Shown: positions 55,669 to 64,000, counted from the stretch's first letter. The stretch: 64,000 bases of DNA from a bacterium (GCA_016124195.1 WGOE01000001.1:62001-126000); one strand, 5' to 3'. Program-made: numbers and translations. The notes: generated by a model not told the origin, from the letters alone.

Positions 55669-56868
55669 ATGTCGTCCATTCTTACCAACAGCAGCGCAAT
55701 GGTCGCCCTTCAGACCATGAAGTCGATCAGCATGAATCTGGCTCAGACCACGAGCCAGATCTCGACCGGCAAGCGCGTGGCCACCGCCAAGGACAATGCC
55801 GCCGTCTGGGCCATTTCGAAAGTGATGGAATCCGACGTGCAGGGCTTTCAGGGGATTTCGGACAGCCTTTCGCTGGGCTCGTCCACGATCGCCGTTGCAG
55901 GTCAGGCCTCTGCCACCGTGACCGACCTTCTGACCCAGATGAAGGGAAAGATCGTGGCTGCGCAGGAGAGCAACGTCGACCGCACCAAGATTCAGGCCGA
56001 CATCGTGACGCTGAAGAACCAGATCAGCTCGGTCGTCGGGGCTGCGCAGTTCAACGGTTTGAATCTGGTGAACAATTCCAACAGCGTTGATATCCTGTCG
56101 TCGCTCGATCGCAGCGGCGGTTCGGTGACGGCCTCCTCCATCACCGTCACCGGCCAGGATCTGTCGATCGGCGCCTATGCCGCCAAAGCGGCCCTTACCG
56201 GATCGGATGGCGCTTCGACGGGCGCGGATACGGCGGGCTTCACACTCGACGCCTCGACCGGCACCGGCAAGATCGTTATCGACAATTCGACCCCATTGGT
56301 CGCGGGCGACAGCATTTCCATCGCGATCGGGGGCAAATCTGCTTCGTACACCGTGACCGCCGATGACGCCGCCGCGACGGCGCCAGCGGATATCGTGGCC
56401 GTCGGCCTGAAGAAAGCCATCGAATCGCTGGGGATCAGCGGCCTTTCGGTCGACTACAGTTCATCGAACGCGGGCGAACTCGATTTCACCAATGGTGGCA
56501 GCAACGACTTGACCGTTGCGGCTCAATTCAAGAACGCCGGTGCCGGTGGTCTGGGTGCCCTGTCCTCGATCGATGTGTCGACGGGCCCCGGCGCGACGGC
56601 TGCGCTTGGTAACATCGAAACCATGCTGCAAACGGCCATCAACGCTTCCGCAGCTTTCGGGTCGGTCCAGAGCCAGGTCGACACACAGAAGACCTTCGTC
56701 GGCAATCTGATCGACTCGATGAAGACCGGCATCGGTTCGCTGGTCGACGCCAACATGGAAGAGGCCTCGGCCCGGTTGCAGGCGCTTCAGGTTCAACAGC
56801 AGCTGTCGACCCAGGCCTTGTCGATCGCCAATCAGCAGCCGCAATCGCTGCTGTCCCTGTTCCGGTAA
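55669..56868 (+). CDS. fliC: Flagellin
   Basis: A 399-residue filament subunit. The conserved N terminus (NSSAMVALQTMKSISMNLAQ, STGKRVATAKDNAAVWAISK) and C terminus (NMEEASARLQALQVQQQLST, SIANQQPQSLLSLFR) are present, with a central variable domain of about 180 residues rich in Thr, Ser, Ala and Gly. AAGGA lies before the ATG. It is the head of the fliC-flaF-flbT group. Confidence 0.96.
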   Translation: MSSILTNSSAMVALQTMKSISMNLAQTTSQISTGKRVATAKDNAAVWAISKVMESDVQGFQGISDSLSLGSSTIAVAGQASATVTDLLTQMKGKIVAAQESNVDRTKIQADIVTLKNQISSVVGAAQFNGLNLVNNSNSVDILSSLDRSGGSVTASSITVTGQDLSIGAYAAKAALTGSDGASTGADTAGFTLDASTGTGKIVIDNSTPLVAGDSISIAIGGKSASYTVTADDAAATAPADIVAVGLKKAIESLGISGLSVDYSSSNAGELDFTNGGSNDLTVAAQFKNAGAGGLGALSSIDVSTGPGATAALGNIETMLQTAINASAAFGSVQSQVDTQKTFVGNLIDSMKTGIGSLVDANMEEASARLQALQVQQQLSTQALSIANQQPQSLLSLFR

Positions 56869-56877
56869 CGGCTTGAT

Positions 56878-56899
56878 CCGGGGGGTGAAAGCCCCCCGG
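56878..56899 (+). terminator. Hairpin after flagellin
   Basis: CCGGGGGG-TGAAAG-CCCCCCGG is an 8-bp GC stem 10 bp after the flagellin stop, without a T tract. It likely stabilises or ends most flagellin mRNA while letting some transcription continue into flaF. Confidence 0.5.
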
Positions 56900-56942
56900 C
56901 CCTGCCAGCGCATCCCCACGCTCAGTTCCGGAAGGACATATC

Positions 56943-57323
56943 TTGACCATTGCCACCAGCAATGCCCGTGCGGCCTACGGCCAGCGCGAGGCCCCCGTTC
57001 GCACGGCGCGCGCGCACGAATACGATTTGCTTGCGCGCTGCACCCAGAAACTCGCGATGGCCTGGACCCGGCGGAAAGAAGATTTCCCCCTGCTCGCCAC
57101 CGCCCTGACCGAGAATCTGCAACTCTGGTCCGCCTTGGCGGCCGACGTGGCAGGATCGGGCAATGGATTGCCCGCGCCGCTGCGGGCCCAGTTGTTCTAC
57201 CTCTATGAATTCACCGCCGGCCACACCCGCTCCGTTCTGGACGGTCGTGCCAGCGTCGAAGTCCTGGTTGACATCAACACGGCCGTCATGCGAGGCCTGC
57301 GCGGTGATGGAGGAGGATCATGA
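56943..57323 (+). CDS. flaF: Flagellar biosynthesis regulator FlaF
   Basis: A 126-residue FlaF-family protein with the typical AAYGQRE start, LLARCTQKLAMAWTRRKED, and NLQLWSALAADVAGSGNGLP. FlaF is found only in alphaproteobacteria and promotes flagellin production or export together with FlbT. The stop overlaps the flbT start by 4 bp. Confidence 0.92.
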   Translation: MTIATSNARAAYGQREAPVRTARAHEYDLLARCTQKLAMAWTRRKEDFPLLATALTENLQLWSALAADVAGSGNGLPAPLRAQLFYLYEFTAGHTRSVLDGRASVEVLVDINTAVMRGLRGDGGGS

Positions 57324-57724
57324 GTGGCCTTGTCCTGAAACTCGGCCCTCATGAAAGAGTGCTGATCAATGGTGCCGTCGTGGAAAACGGCGACAAGCGG
57401 TCACGCCTTGCGATCATGACGCCAAATGCCAACATCCTGCGGCTGCGGGATGCAATCCATCCGCAAGAGGCCAACACGCCGGTCAAAAGGGTATGTTATG
57501 TGGCGCAACTGGTCCTGACCGGGGACGCCACGGCGCAAGACACGCGCCCGCAACTCCTGCGCGGAATCGAGCAGCTGAGCCAAGTTCTGACCGATCATGA
57601 CAGCCGGACCCAGCTGAACATTGCGACCAAGGCCGTGCTGGAGGATCAGCATTATCAGGTTCTCAAGGCTCTTAGGACCCTGCTGCCACGTGAAGAGCGG
57701 CTCTTCGCGGCGGCTTCAAGATGA
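57320..57724 (+). CDS. flbT: Flagellin mRNA regulator FlbT
   Basis: A 134-residue FlbT: LVLKLGPHERVLINGAVVEN, KRSRLAIMTPNANILRLRDA, and EDQHYQVLKALRTLLPREER. In Caulobacter FlbT binds flagellin mRNA 5' leaders and represses translation until the hook is complete. It overlaps flaF and the DUF1217 gene by 4 bp each. Confidence 0.93.
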   Translation: MSGLVLKLGPHERVLINGAVVENGDKRSRLAIMTPNANILRLRDAIHPQEANTPVKRVCYVAQLVLTGDATAQDTRPQLLRGIEQLSQVLTDHDSRTQLNIATKAVLEDQHYQVLKALRTLLPREERLFAAASR

Positions 57725-58545
57725 CCTATACCCCTGTTCTGCCGCTTTCCGGTTACGCGGGATGGACCCTTTTGAACAGGACCATGACCGCCCAGACCAC
57801 CGCGTTCAACAATTCGCCCGAAATCAAGCGAGACGAGGATTACTTTCTTGCCAAGATCGGTACGGTGAAGACGGCGGATCAGCTGGTCAACGACAGAAGG
57901 CTCCTGAAGGTCGCTTTGGGGGCCTTCGGGCTCGACTCCGACATCGACAACAAGGCGTTCATCAAGAAGGTCTTGACCGATGGGACCGTGTCTTCGTCCG
58001 CCCTTGCCAACAGGCTGTCCGACAAGCGCTATCAGCAATTATCGGCGGCTTTTGGTTTTGACCTTGGGGCACCTTCGACACAATTGTCTGATTTCGGGCC
58101 CAAAATCGTTGCGGCCTACAAAAGTCGAGAGTTCGAAAGCGCCGTGGGCGATCAGGATCAGGACCTGCGTCTGGCGCTGGATGCGCAGCGCGAAATCACG
58201 TCTCTGGCCAACAAATCCAGCAGCGATGCCACCAAGTGGTACACGATCCTCGGCAGCACACCTTTGACCACCGTATTTCAGAAGGCACTTGGACTTCCAT
58301 CCAGCGTGGGGTCGCTCAATCTCGACCAGCAGTTGGGGATATATCAGTCCAAATTGAACAGTGTGTTCGGCAGTGGCGGCATCAGCCAGTTCGCCGACCC
58401 TGCCAAATTGGACGCCCTCGTCAAGAAGTTCCTGGTGCGGTCGCAGGCGGACCAGTTGATCAACCAGTCCAGCGGTACTTCGATCGCGCTTACCTTGTTG
58501 CAACAGTCCGGGGCCCCCAATCCACTTACGGTGCTCGGCGGTTGA
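57721..58545 (+). CDS. DUF1217-family flagellar protein
   Basis: A 274-residue protein of the DUF1217 family, which recurs in alphaproteobacterial flagellar clusters and has no settled function. Features are LSGYAGWTLLNRTMTAQTTA, IKRDEDYFLAKIGTVKTADQ and repeated segments such as KVALGAFGLDSDIDNKAFIK and SAAFGFDLG. It is mostly helical. Its end overlaps the convergent fliI end by 20 bp. Confidence 0.85.
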   Translation: MTYTPVLPLSGYAGWTLLNRTMTAQTTAFNNSPEIKRDEDYFLAKIGTVKTADQLVNDRRLLKVALGAFGLDSDIDNKAFIKKVLTDGTVSSSALANRLSDKRYQQLSAAFGFDLGAPSTQLSDFGPKIVAAYKSREFESAVGDQDQDLRLALDAQREITSLANKSSSDATKWYTILGSTPLTTVFQKALGLPSSVGSLNLDQQLGIYQSKLNSVFGSGGISQFADPAKLDALVKKFLVRSQADQLINQSSGTSIALTLLQQSGAPNPLTVLGG

Positions 58546-59839
58546 GGGCGCCTTGAAGTCTTCGAAAGCTGCCTGACACACCGTCCTGCGGTGCATCTTC
58601 TGCCAGGAAGGCGTCAAGTGCAGGCCAGACGCGGATGGCGCTGTCGATCAGCGGATCGGAGCCCTTGATGTAAAGCCCGGCCTGGATCATCAATTCGGCT
58701 CGGTCATAGGCACCCAACAGCCGGCGAGCCAAAGAGATCTGCTCATTCTCGGCTGGTGTGGCAGCATCCGGCAGGCTGCGCGACACCGAGCGCAGCAGGT
58801 CTATGGCAGGATAGCGGCCGCGCTCGGCGATCTTGCGGTCCATGACGACGTGGCCGTCAAGAACCCCTCGCAGGATGTCGGCGATGGTCTCTTCCATATC
58901 AGACCCCGCGACGAGAACCGAGAAAACGGCCGTGATGTCGCCTGACCCTTCCGGCCCCGGCCCGGCGCGCTCCGCCCAGGCCATGATGGCAGGCGCAACT
59001 GACGGCGGATACCCACGCAGGCTCGCTTCCTCGCCCCCGGCCAGCGCCACCTCGCGATGCGCCTCAGCAAAACGTGTGACCGAGTCGGCCAAGAGCAGCA
59101 CATGCATGCCCTGGTCCCGAAAATGTTCTGCAATGGCCATCGCGGCCCAAGCGCAACGCCGCCTGATCAGCGGCGATTGATCCGAGGTTGCCGTGACGAC
59201 AACGGCGCGCTTCATGCCATCGGGCCCAAGGACCCGCTCGATAAACTCCCGCAATTCCCGCCCCCGTTCGCCGATCAGGGCAATGACGACGACATCCGTT
59301 GAAACGCCGCGGGCGAATTTTCCCAGCAGCGTCGATTTGCCTACGCCGGAGCCCGCGAAAAGCCCGATCCTTTGGCCGCGCACCAGCGGCAAAAGCGTGT
59401 CAAAAACCGCGACTCCGGTCTCAAGCCTGTCGCCCAGCCTGCGCCGTGACGCGGCGGCCGGAGCAGAGGCTTGCAGGGGGCGCGTGCGTGGCCCCTTGAA
59501 GATCACCTTGCCATCCAACGCATTGCCGAAGGGATCGATAACCCGACCGATCCAGCTGTTATCCGGACAGATACCCGCCTGCCCAATCAGGCGGACGACG
59601 GCTCCGATTTGCAGGCCCTCGGCCATCTGGTCGGTCAAGACAGTTATCCCATCCGATTGCAGGGCCACGACCTCACCCCCCAGCCGCGGCCCGATCATGA
59701 CGCGGTCGCCCAGGGCCGCCGCATCCTCGAGCCCTTTCACCCGGACCGTCCCGCGACCGATCTCGGACACCCGCCCCAATCGGATTTTCTGTGTCACGTT
59801 CGAGATTTCGGACACCAGCGCATCAAAAACACCGGACAT
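58526..59839 (-). CDS. fliI: Flagellar export ATPase FliI
   Basis: A 437-residue F1-beta-like ATPase powering flagellar protein export. Walker A is GLFAGSGVGKSTLLGKFAR; other motifs are ALIGERGRELREFIERVLG, LLLADSVTRFAEAHREVALA and the C-terminal RRLLGAYDRAELMIQAGLY. The ATG at 59839 has GGGAGA upstream. It is divergent from flgB across an 85-bp region that holds a CtrA-like site. Confidence 0.95.
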   Translation of the reverse strand: MSGVFDALVSEISNVTQKIRLGRVSEIGRGTVRVKGLEDAAALGDRVMIGPRLGGEVVALQSDGITVLTDQMAEGLQIGAVVRLIGQAGICPDNSWIGRVIDPFGNALDGKVIFKGPRTRPLQASAPAAASRRRLGDRLETGVAVFDTLLPLVRGQRIGLFAGSGVGKSTLLGKFARGVSTDVVVIALIGERGRELREFIERVLGPDGMKRAVVVTATSDQSPLIRRRCAWAAMAIAEHFRDQGMHVLLLADSVTRFAEAHREVALAGGEEASLRGYPPSVAPAIMAWAERAGPGPEGSGDITAVFSVLVAGSDMEETIADILRGVLDGHVVMDRKIAERGRYPAIDLLRSVSRSLPDAATPAENEQISLARRLLGAYDRAELMIQAGLYIKGSDPLIDSAIRVWPALDAFLAEDAPQDGVSGSFRRLQGALNRRAP

Positions 59840-59886
59840 GGGATTCTCCCTTTGTTCCCTCGAAACCCTTTCTAAAGGAATCAGCC

Positions 59887-59901
59887 TTAAGTCTTGGTGA
59901 A
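59887..59901. promoter_or_regulatory. CtrA-like site between fliI and flgB
   Basis: TTAA-GTCTTGG-TGAA matches the CtrA pattern TTAA-N7-TTAA at seven of eight fixed positions. It is 24 bp before flgB and 48 bp before fliI, so one site could serve both directions. Control by CtrA fits the alphaproteobacterial type of this cluster. Confidence 0.55.
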
Positions 59902-59924
59902 GGTAATCGAGGGAGAAGCCCGAG

Positions 59925-60308
59925 ATGTTGGAAAGTCTGAGCATCACACGAATGGCCGAAGCGCTGGCCGATCACGCCGCTACGCGACTGGATCTGATTG
60001 CCCGAAATGTCGCCCAGGCGGATACGCCCGGCTATAAGGCGATGGATTTGCCGGACTTCGCCAAGGTCTACCAGGATTCGGTGGACAACGGCATGCGCGC
60101 CACGCGGCCCGGCCATTTCACCACGGCCGACACAGCGTTCCAGCCGGTCGCTCAGCCTTCCGCAGGCGAAGCCTCGCCGAATGGCAACACGGTCTCTGTC
60201 GAGAAGGAAATGGTCAAATCGGCCGAGGTCCGGCAGGACCACGAGATGGCCCTGGCCGTCTATCGCAGCGCGCAAGACATTTTGCGAATCAGCCTGGGGC
60301 GCAAGTAA
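59925..60308 (+). CDS. flgB: Flagellar basal-body rod protein FlgB
   Basis: A 127-residue proximal rod protein. The rod-family motif is DLIARNVAQADTPGYKAMDL near the N terminus, and the C-terminal helix is EVRQDHEMALAVYRSAQDIL. It starts the operon flgB-flgC-fliE-fliQ-flgF-flgG-flgA-flgH-fliL. Confidence 0.94.
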   Translation: MLESLSITRMAEALADHAATRLDLIARNVAQADTPGYKAMDLPDFAKVYQDSVDNGMRATRPGHFTTADTAFQPVAQPSAGEASPNGNTVSVEKEMVKSAEVRQDHEMALAVYRSAQDILRISLGRK

Positions 60309-60311
60309 GCC

Positions 60312-60692
60312 ATGTCTGATCTGATCGCATCCCTCTCCTATTCTGCTTCGGGAATGGAGGCCCAGGCCGCCCGCTTGCGCCACGTCTCTGAGAACATCTC
60401 GAACGTGGACACGCCCGGTTATCACCGCAAGCTCGTGTCCTTTCAGGAAAACATCGACAGTGGCACCGTGGAAACCGGCCCGGTCAAGCTGGACAGAAGT
60501 CCGCTTGCAAAGGTCTACGACCCCGGAAATCCGCTGTCCGATGCGACGGGCCACTATGATGGATCGAACGTCAATCTGGTGGTTGAAGTTGCTGACGCGC
60601 GCGAAGCGCAGCGCAGCTATGAGGCAAATCTCAAAATTTTCGATCAGGCGAGAACCATGACTCAGGGCCTGTTCGATCTCTTGCGGAGGTAA
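60312..60692 (+). CDS. flgC: Flagellar basal-body rod protein FlgC
   Basis: A 126-residue rod protein. It has ASGMEAQAARLRHVSENISN followed by VDTPGYHRK, and the C-terminal EVADAREAQRSYEANLKIFD. It begins 3 bp after flgB and precedes fliE by 6 bp. Confidence 0.95.
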   Translation: MSDLIASLSYSASGMEAQAARLRHVSENISNVDTPGYHRKLVSFQENIDSGTVETGPVKLDRSPLAKVYDPGNPLSDATGHYDGSNVNLVVEVADAREAQRSYEANLKIFDQARTMTQGLFDLLRR

Positions 60693-60698
60693 TCCAGA

Positions 60699-60989
60699 AT
60701 GGACGTAAGAACTTCCTACGCAGCCCAGATCTACGAAAAGGCACGTTCGGCTGCGGCCCCCACGCCGCAGTCGGGCAATCTGGAAAGTGGCATTGCAGAC
60801 ATCGCGCAAAGCTTTGCGGATACGCTCGCAAAAGGCGAGCAAACGGCGAAATCGGCAATGACCGGTGGCGCCGACCCGCATGCTTTGGTCGAGGCTCTGG
60901 CCAATTCGCAGCTCGCGGTCGAAACCGTCTCGACCGTGCGCGACAAGGTGGTGGAGGCCTATCAGGAAATCCTGAGGATGCCGGTATGA
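60699..60989 (+). CDS. fliE: Flagellar hook-basal body protein FliE
   Basis: A 96-residue protein joining the MS ring and the rod. The family pattern is IAQSFADTLAKGEQTAKSAM and the C-terminal VSTVRDKVVEAYQEILRMPV. It overlaps fliQ by 4 bp (ATGA). Confidence 0.93.
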   Translation: MDVRTSYAAQIYEKARSAAAPTPQSGNLESGIADIAQSFADTLAKGEQTAKSAMTGGADPHALVEALANSQLAVETVSTVRDKVVEAYQEILRMPV

Positions 60990-61252
60990 GCGATACGCTT
61001 CTGTTTGACACGCTGCGTCAGGCATTGTGGATCGCGGTGCAGATGTCGATGCCCCTCCTCACGGTGGGGCTAGTCGTAGGCTTGGCGGTCGGCCTGTTTC
61101 AGGCCCTGACCTCGGTTCAGGAAAACACGCTGACCTTCGTGCCCAAAGTCGCCGCGATGATGGTGGTGTTCTGGGTCTCGATGAGCTTCATGACATCCAC
61201 CTTGCTCAATTTCTTCACGGCGACGATCGTCCCGATGATTGGCGGGAGTTGA
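60986..61252 (+). CDS. fliQ: Flagellar export gate protein FliQ
   Basis: An 88-residue membrane protein of the export gate with two transmembrane helices (MPLLTVGLVVGLAVGLFQAL and AAMMVVFWVSMSFMTSTLLN) and the linking TSVQENTLTFVPK motif. Coupled to fliE, 3 bp before flgF. Confidence 0.95.
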   Translation: MSDTLLFDTLRQALWIAVQMSMPLLTVGLVVGLAVGLFQALTSVQENTLTFVPKVAAMMVVFWVSMSFMTSTLLNFFTATIVPMIGGS

Positions 61253-61255
61253 GAG

Positions 61256-61966
61256 ATGGACGCTTCCGGCTACGTCACCCTGTCACGGCAAAGCGGCCTT
61301 CTGAACCAGATGGACGTGATTGCGAACAACATCGCCAACGCCTCGACCACGGGTTTCAAACGCGAGGGTACGATATTTTCCGAATATGTCAGCCGGACAC
61401 CCGGCGGACCCTCGCTGTCCATGGGCTTTGGCAACACGCGCTCGGTCGACCTGCATCAGGCCGGGCTCAGCGCAACCGGAGGAAGCCTGGATTTCGCGAT
61501 CGAGGGCGATGGCTTCTTCATGGTAAACACACCGAAGGGCCAGATGCTGACCCGGGCCGGGAGTTTCACGCCAGGGTCGGATGGCACCTTGCAGACGGCA
61601 GACGGCTTCCCGGTTCTGGATGGGTCGGGATCTAACATCTTCATTCCGCCGGATGCAAAGACGATTGCGCTCGCGCAGGATGGCACGCTTTCGGCCGATG
61701 GGACGGCCCTTGCCAAGATCGGACTCTGGGCTCCGACCGATCCGACCAGCCTCGTGCACCAGCAGGGCACGATGTTTTCTGCCAGCGGGTATCAGCCCGC
61801 CGACGGGGCGAAGTTGATCCAGGGATCCCTCGAGGAAAGCAATGTCGATCCGGTGGTCGAGGTTGCCAACATGATCAGCGTCCAGCGCGCCTACGAACTT
61901 GGGCAAAGTTTTCTGGACCGCGAGGATGACCGCTCACGGACGGTCATCCAGACTCTTGGCCGATAG
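61256..61966 (+). CDS. flgF: Flagellar basal-body rod protein FlgF
   Basis: A 236-residue proximal rod protein: NQMDVIANNIANASTTGFKR, FAIEGDGFFMVNTPKGQMLT and the C-terminal VEVANMISVQRAYELGQSFL. Shorter and less conserved than FlgG, which follows 9 bp on. Confidence 0.93.
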   Translation: MDASGYVTLSRQSGLLNQMDVIANNIANASTTGFKREGTIFSEYVSRTPGGPSLSMGFGNTRSVDLHQAGLSATGGSLDFAIEGDGFFMVNTPKGQMLTRAGSFTPGSDGTLQTADGFPVLDGSGSNIFIPPDAKTIALAQDGTLSADGTALAKIGLWAPTDPTSLVHQQGTMFSASGYQPADGAKLIQGSLEESNVDPVVEVANMISVQRAYELGQSFLDREDDRSRTVIQTLGR

Positions 61967-61975
61967 GAGCCTGTG

Positions 61976-62761
61976 ATGAACGCCTTGCAGATTGCCGCCT
62001 CTGGGATGAGCGCCCAGCAGATGAAGGTCGATGTTGTGTCCAACAACCTCGCCAACATGTCCACCACCGGCTACAACGCCCGCCGCGCCGATTTCGCTGA
62101 CCTGATGTATCAGCAGATCGAAAAGCCCGGGGCGATCTCGTCCGAAAGCGGCACGATGCTGCCGACGGGTGTGCAGTTGGGCATGGGCGTGCGGCCCTCG
62201 TCGGTTTCGGTCATCCTGCAGCAGGGCGCCCTGAGCCAGACCAGCGGCGATCTTGACGTGGCCGTGCAGGGCAAGGGCTATCTGGAGGTGACCCTGCCCT
62301 CGGGTGCTGTGGCCTATACACGCGACGGCGCCCTGAAGCGCACCGCCGACGGGCTGATCGTGACCGCGGACGGTTATCAGGTGAACCCGGGCATCACCAT
62401 TCCTTCCGATGCCAAAAGTGTTGCCATCAACCCGAATGGCGAGGTTTATGCCTATTTCGAAGGTCAGCTCAATCCGACCCTCCTCGGGCAGTTCAGCCTC
62501 GCGACTTTCACCAACGAAAAGGGGCTGGAGGCTACAGGGTCGAACCTCTTTCTGGAAAGTCCCGCCTCCGGCCCGCCGGTCGAGGGCACTCCGGGAAGCG
62601 ATGGCTTCGGACAGCTCCGCCAGGGCTACCTCGAGGAAAGCTCGGTCGATGCGGTGCATGAGATCACCGAACTGATCAAGGCGCAGCGCGGCTACGAACT
62701 GAACGCCAAGGTCATCACCGCGGTCGATGAAATGATGTCCACGACGACGCAGGTGAAGTGA
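61976..62761 (+). CDS. flgG: Flagellar distal rod protein FlgG
   Basis: A 261-residue distal rod protein: NALQIAASGMSAQQMKVDVV, SNNLANMSTTGYNARRADFA, and HEITELIKAQRGYELNAKVI. The ATG at 61976 is six bases from GGAG; a GTG just before it is possible. The stop shares a base with the start of flgA. Confidence 0.95.
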   Translation: MNALQIAASGMSAQQMKVDVVSNNLANMSTTGYNARRADFADLMYQQIEKPGAISSESGTMLPTGVQLGMGVRPSSVSVILQQGALSQTSGDLDVAVQGKGYLEVTLPSGAVAYTRDGALKRTADGLIVTADGYQVNPGITIPSDAKSVAINPNGEVYAYFEGQLNPTLLGQFSLATFTNEKGLEATGSNLFLESPASGPPVEGTPGSDGFGQLRQGYLEESSVDAVHEITELIKAQRGYELNAKVITAVDEMMSTTTQVK

Positions 62762-63189
62762 TGCGCAGGCTCGTCCTTGTCCTGATGTTGCTTGCCCCCC
62801 CGGCCCTCGCCGACAGCATGATCGCGACGCGCACGATCCATGCCCTGTCGGTGATCGGCCCCGACGATGTCGCGATGGTGGCAGCAGACATTCCCGGGGC
62901 GATGACCAAGCTTGACGATGCGATCGGGCAAGAGGCCAAGGTCACGCTTTATGCCGGGCGGCCGATCGTCGAAGGCGACCTTGGCGCGCCCGCCCTGGTC
63001 AAACGCAGCCAGTTGGTTACCCTGGTGTTCCAGGCCGACGGTCTGACCATTCACACCGACGGCAGAGCGTTGGAGCGCGGCGCGTCGGGCGATCTCATTC
63101 ACGTGATGAACCTGTCCTCACATCTGACCGTGTCCGGTGCTGTCGCTCCGGACGGCAGTGTCGTCGTAGGACCCAAAAGCAAGGACTGA
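62761..63189 (+). CDS. flgA: Flagellar P-ring chaperone FlgA
   Basis: A 142-residue periplasmic protein needed for P-ring assembly. The signal peptide is MRRLVLVLMLLAPPALADSM. The SAF-type domain follows (AKVTLYAGRPIVEGDLGAPA, VKRSQLVTLVFQADGLTI). It is short, containing the C-terminal SAF part without the usual N-terminal extension, which is common in alphaproteobacteria. Confidence 0.92.
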   Translation: MRRLVLVLMLLAPPALADSMIATRTIHALSVIGPDDVAMVAADIPGAMTKLDDAIGQEAKVTLYAGRPIVEGDLGAPALVKRSQLVTLVFQADGLTIHTDGRALERGASGDLIHVMNLSSHLTVSGAVAPDGSVVVGPKSKD

Positions 63190-63194
63190 ACCCT

Positions 63195-63911
63195 ATGCGC
63201 AAGATCTTGGTCACATGTCTTCTGTTGGCCAGCTGCGGAAAGCTCAACCAGGTGGGCCGGGCTCCGGAATTCTCGCCGCTCGATGGCAACAGCGAGCACA
63301 ATGCGATGTATTCCAGCCTGCCGGCCGCGGTCGAGGACCGCGGTCCGACCGAACAATCCTCGTTGTGGACGGCGCGCCGCAATTCCTTGCTGGGCGATCA
63401 CAGAGCCAATACGCGCGGCGACATCCTTACCGTTGTTGTGCAGATCAACGATCAGGCCACCATCAACGACACGACAGGCCGCAGCAGAACGGGATCCAAC
63501 AAGATGGGTGTCCCCTCGCTCTTTGGCATTCCTCAACGGCTGGACGCTGTGATGCCGACCGGGGCTACCTCGGCAAGTCTTGTGGCGACCAATTCGGCCA
63601 CCACTTTCTCGGGCACCGGCAGCGTTGCACGGAACGAGAAAGTCACGCTGCGGCTGGCGGCCACGGTTGTTGAAGAATTGCCAAACGGCGTGCTGCGCAT
63701 CGAGGGCCAGCAACAGGTCAGGGTCAACAACGAACTCAGAGACCTCGTCGTCAGCGGATATGTCCGCCCGGACGACATTTCGCGCCAGAACGAGATCACC
63801 TACGACAAGATCGCCGATGCGCAGATCGCCTACGGCGGTAGAGGGCAGATCACCGATGTCCAGCAGCCGGCCTGGGGCCAGCAAGTCGCCGATCAAGTTC
63901 TGCCGTTCTGA
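63195..63911 (+). CDS. flgH: Flagellar L-ring lipoprotein FlgH
   Basis: A 238-residue outer-membrane L-ring protein. The lipobox is LLASCGK (lipidated Cys14). Family motifs are SLWTARRNSLLGDHRANTRG, DILTVVVQINDQATINDTTG and GVLRIEGQQQVRVNNELRDL. It ends RPDDISRQNEITYDKIADAQ followed by the usual GRG. Confidence 0.95.
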   Translation: MRKILVTCLLLASCGKLNQVGRAPEFSPLDGNSEHNAMYSSLPAAVEDRGPTEQSSLWTARRNSLLGDHRANTRGDILTVVVQINDQATINDTTGRSRTGSNKMGVPSLFGIPQRLDAVMPTGATSASLVATNSATTFSGTGSVARNEKVTLRLAATVVEELPNGVLRIEGQQQVRVNNELRDLVVSGYVRPDDISRQNEITYDKIADAQIAYGGRGQITDVQQPAWGQQVADQVLPF

Positions 63912-63916
63912 TCATC

Positions 63917-64000
63917 ATGTTCAGAAAGATCCTCCCCCTCCTTCTTGGCGTGATCGGCCTTCTGGCCGGAGCTGGTGCTGGCTATTTCCTGCGCCCGGCT
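63917..64000 (+). CDS. fliL: Start of FliL-like flagellar membrane protein (partial)
   Basis: Only 28 codons are seen before the window ends. They encode a basic start and one hydrophobic helix (ILPLLLGVIGLLAGAGAGYF) followed by LRPA, which is how FliL begins. It follows flgH by 5 bp. The position after flgH fits fliL in related clusters. Confidence 0.7.
   Translation, partial: MFRKILPLLLGVIGLLAGAGAGYFLRPA

Overview
The window looks like chromosomal DNA of an alphaproteobacterium of the family Rhodobacteraceae. The evidence is the high GC content, the gene order rpsT-dnaA-dnaN-recF-gyrB with mutM and ubiE-ubiB beside it, the lptC-lptA-lptB/hpf/ptsN block, flagellar genes of the alphaproteobacterial type (flaF, flbT, a DUF1217 gene, fliI divergent from flgB-flgC-fliE-fliQ), and two copies of a GC-rich hairpin followed by GGGATATTT. 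Genus cannot be decided from the sequence alone.

Region 1 (1-25976) is an accessory catabolic region for cyclic amides (lactams, hydantoins). A nine-gene minus-strand operon runs hyuB-hyuA-pxpA-BCCP-biotin carboxylase-pxpB-pxpC-solute-binding-like protein-GntR. It combines two ATP-dependent ring-opening enzyme families with a private biotin carboxylase and biotin carrier, and is controlled from a divergent region shared with an AraC regulator. Next come an Old Yellow Enzyme-like flavin oxidoreductase, two further hyuA-hyuB pairs that resemble each other closely, and an amidohydrolase that strongly resembles N-carbamoylsarcosine amidohydrolase. The last hyuAB pair plus that enzyme would make a module N-methylhydantoin to N-carbamoylsarcosine to sarcosine. 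Two LysR regulators, a cyclase-family hydrolase broken by an in-frame TGA at a conserved Trp position, and an amidase close the region, which ends in a 588-bp gene-free stretch facing the 3' ends of two tRNA-Lys genes.

Region 2 (26565-49712) is mostly core genome. It holds tRNA-Lys(CTT) and tRNA-Lys(TTT), dapF-mtaB, a LacI regulator with two operator-like sites and an orphan terminator (possible small RNA), tRNA-Arg(CCT), gyrB, a LysE exporter, recF, dnaN, dnaA, a 500-bp structured non-coding region that may hold oriC, rpsT, an enoyl-CoA hydratase, mutM, ubiE-ubiB, ptsN, hpf, lptB-lptA-lptC-kdsD and a short RNase D. It ends with a GlfT2-like glycosyltransferase followed by an unrecognised 175-residue lectin-like protein.

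Region 3 (49752-64000) starts with a lone XdhC-family gene and continues into a flagellar cluster: flgD and a very long fliK on the minus strand; a FlgJ-type rod protein, a FlgN-like chaperone, flagellin, flaF, flbT and DUF1217 on the plus strand; fliI on the minus strand; then flgB-flgC-fliE-fliQ-flgF-flgG-flgA-flgH-fliL running off the right edge. CtrA-like sites lie in the fliI/flgB divergent region and upstream of the flagellin gene.
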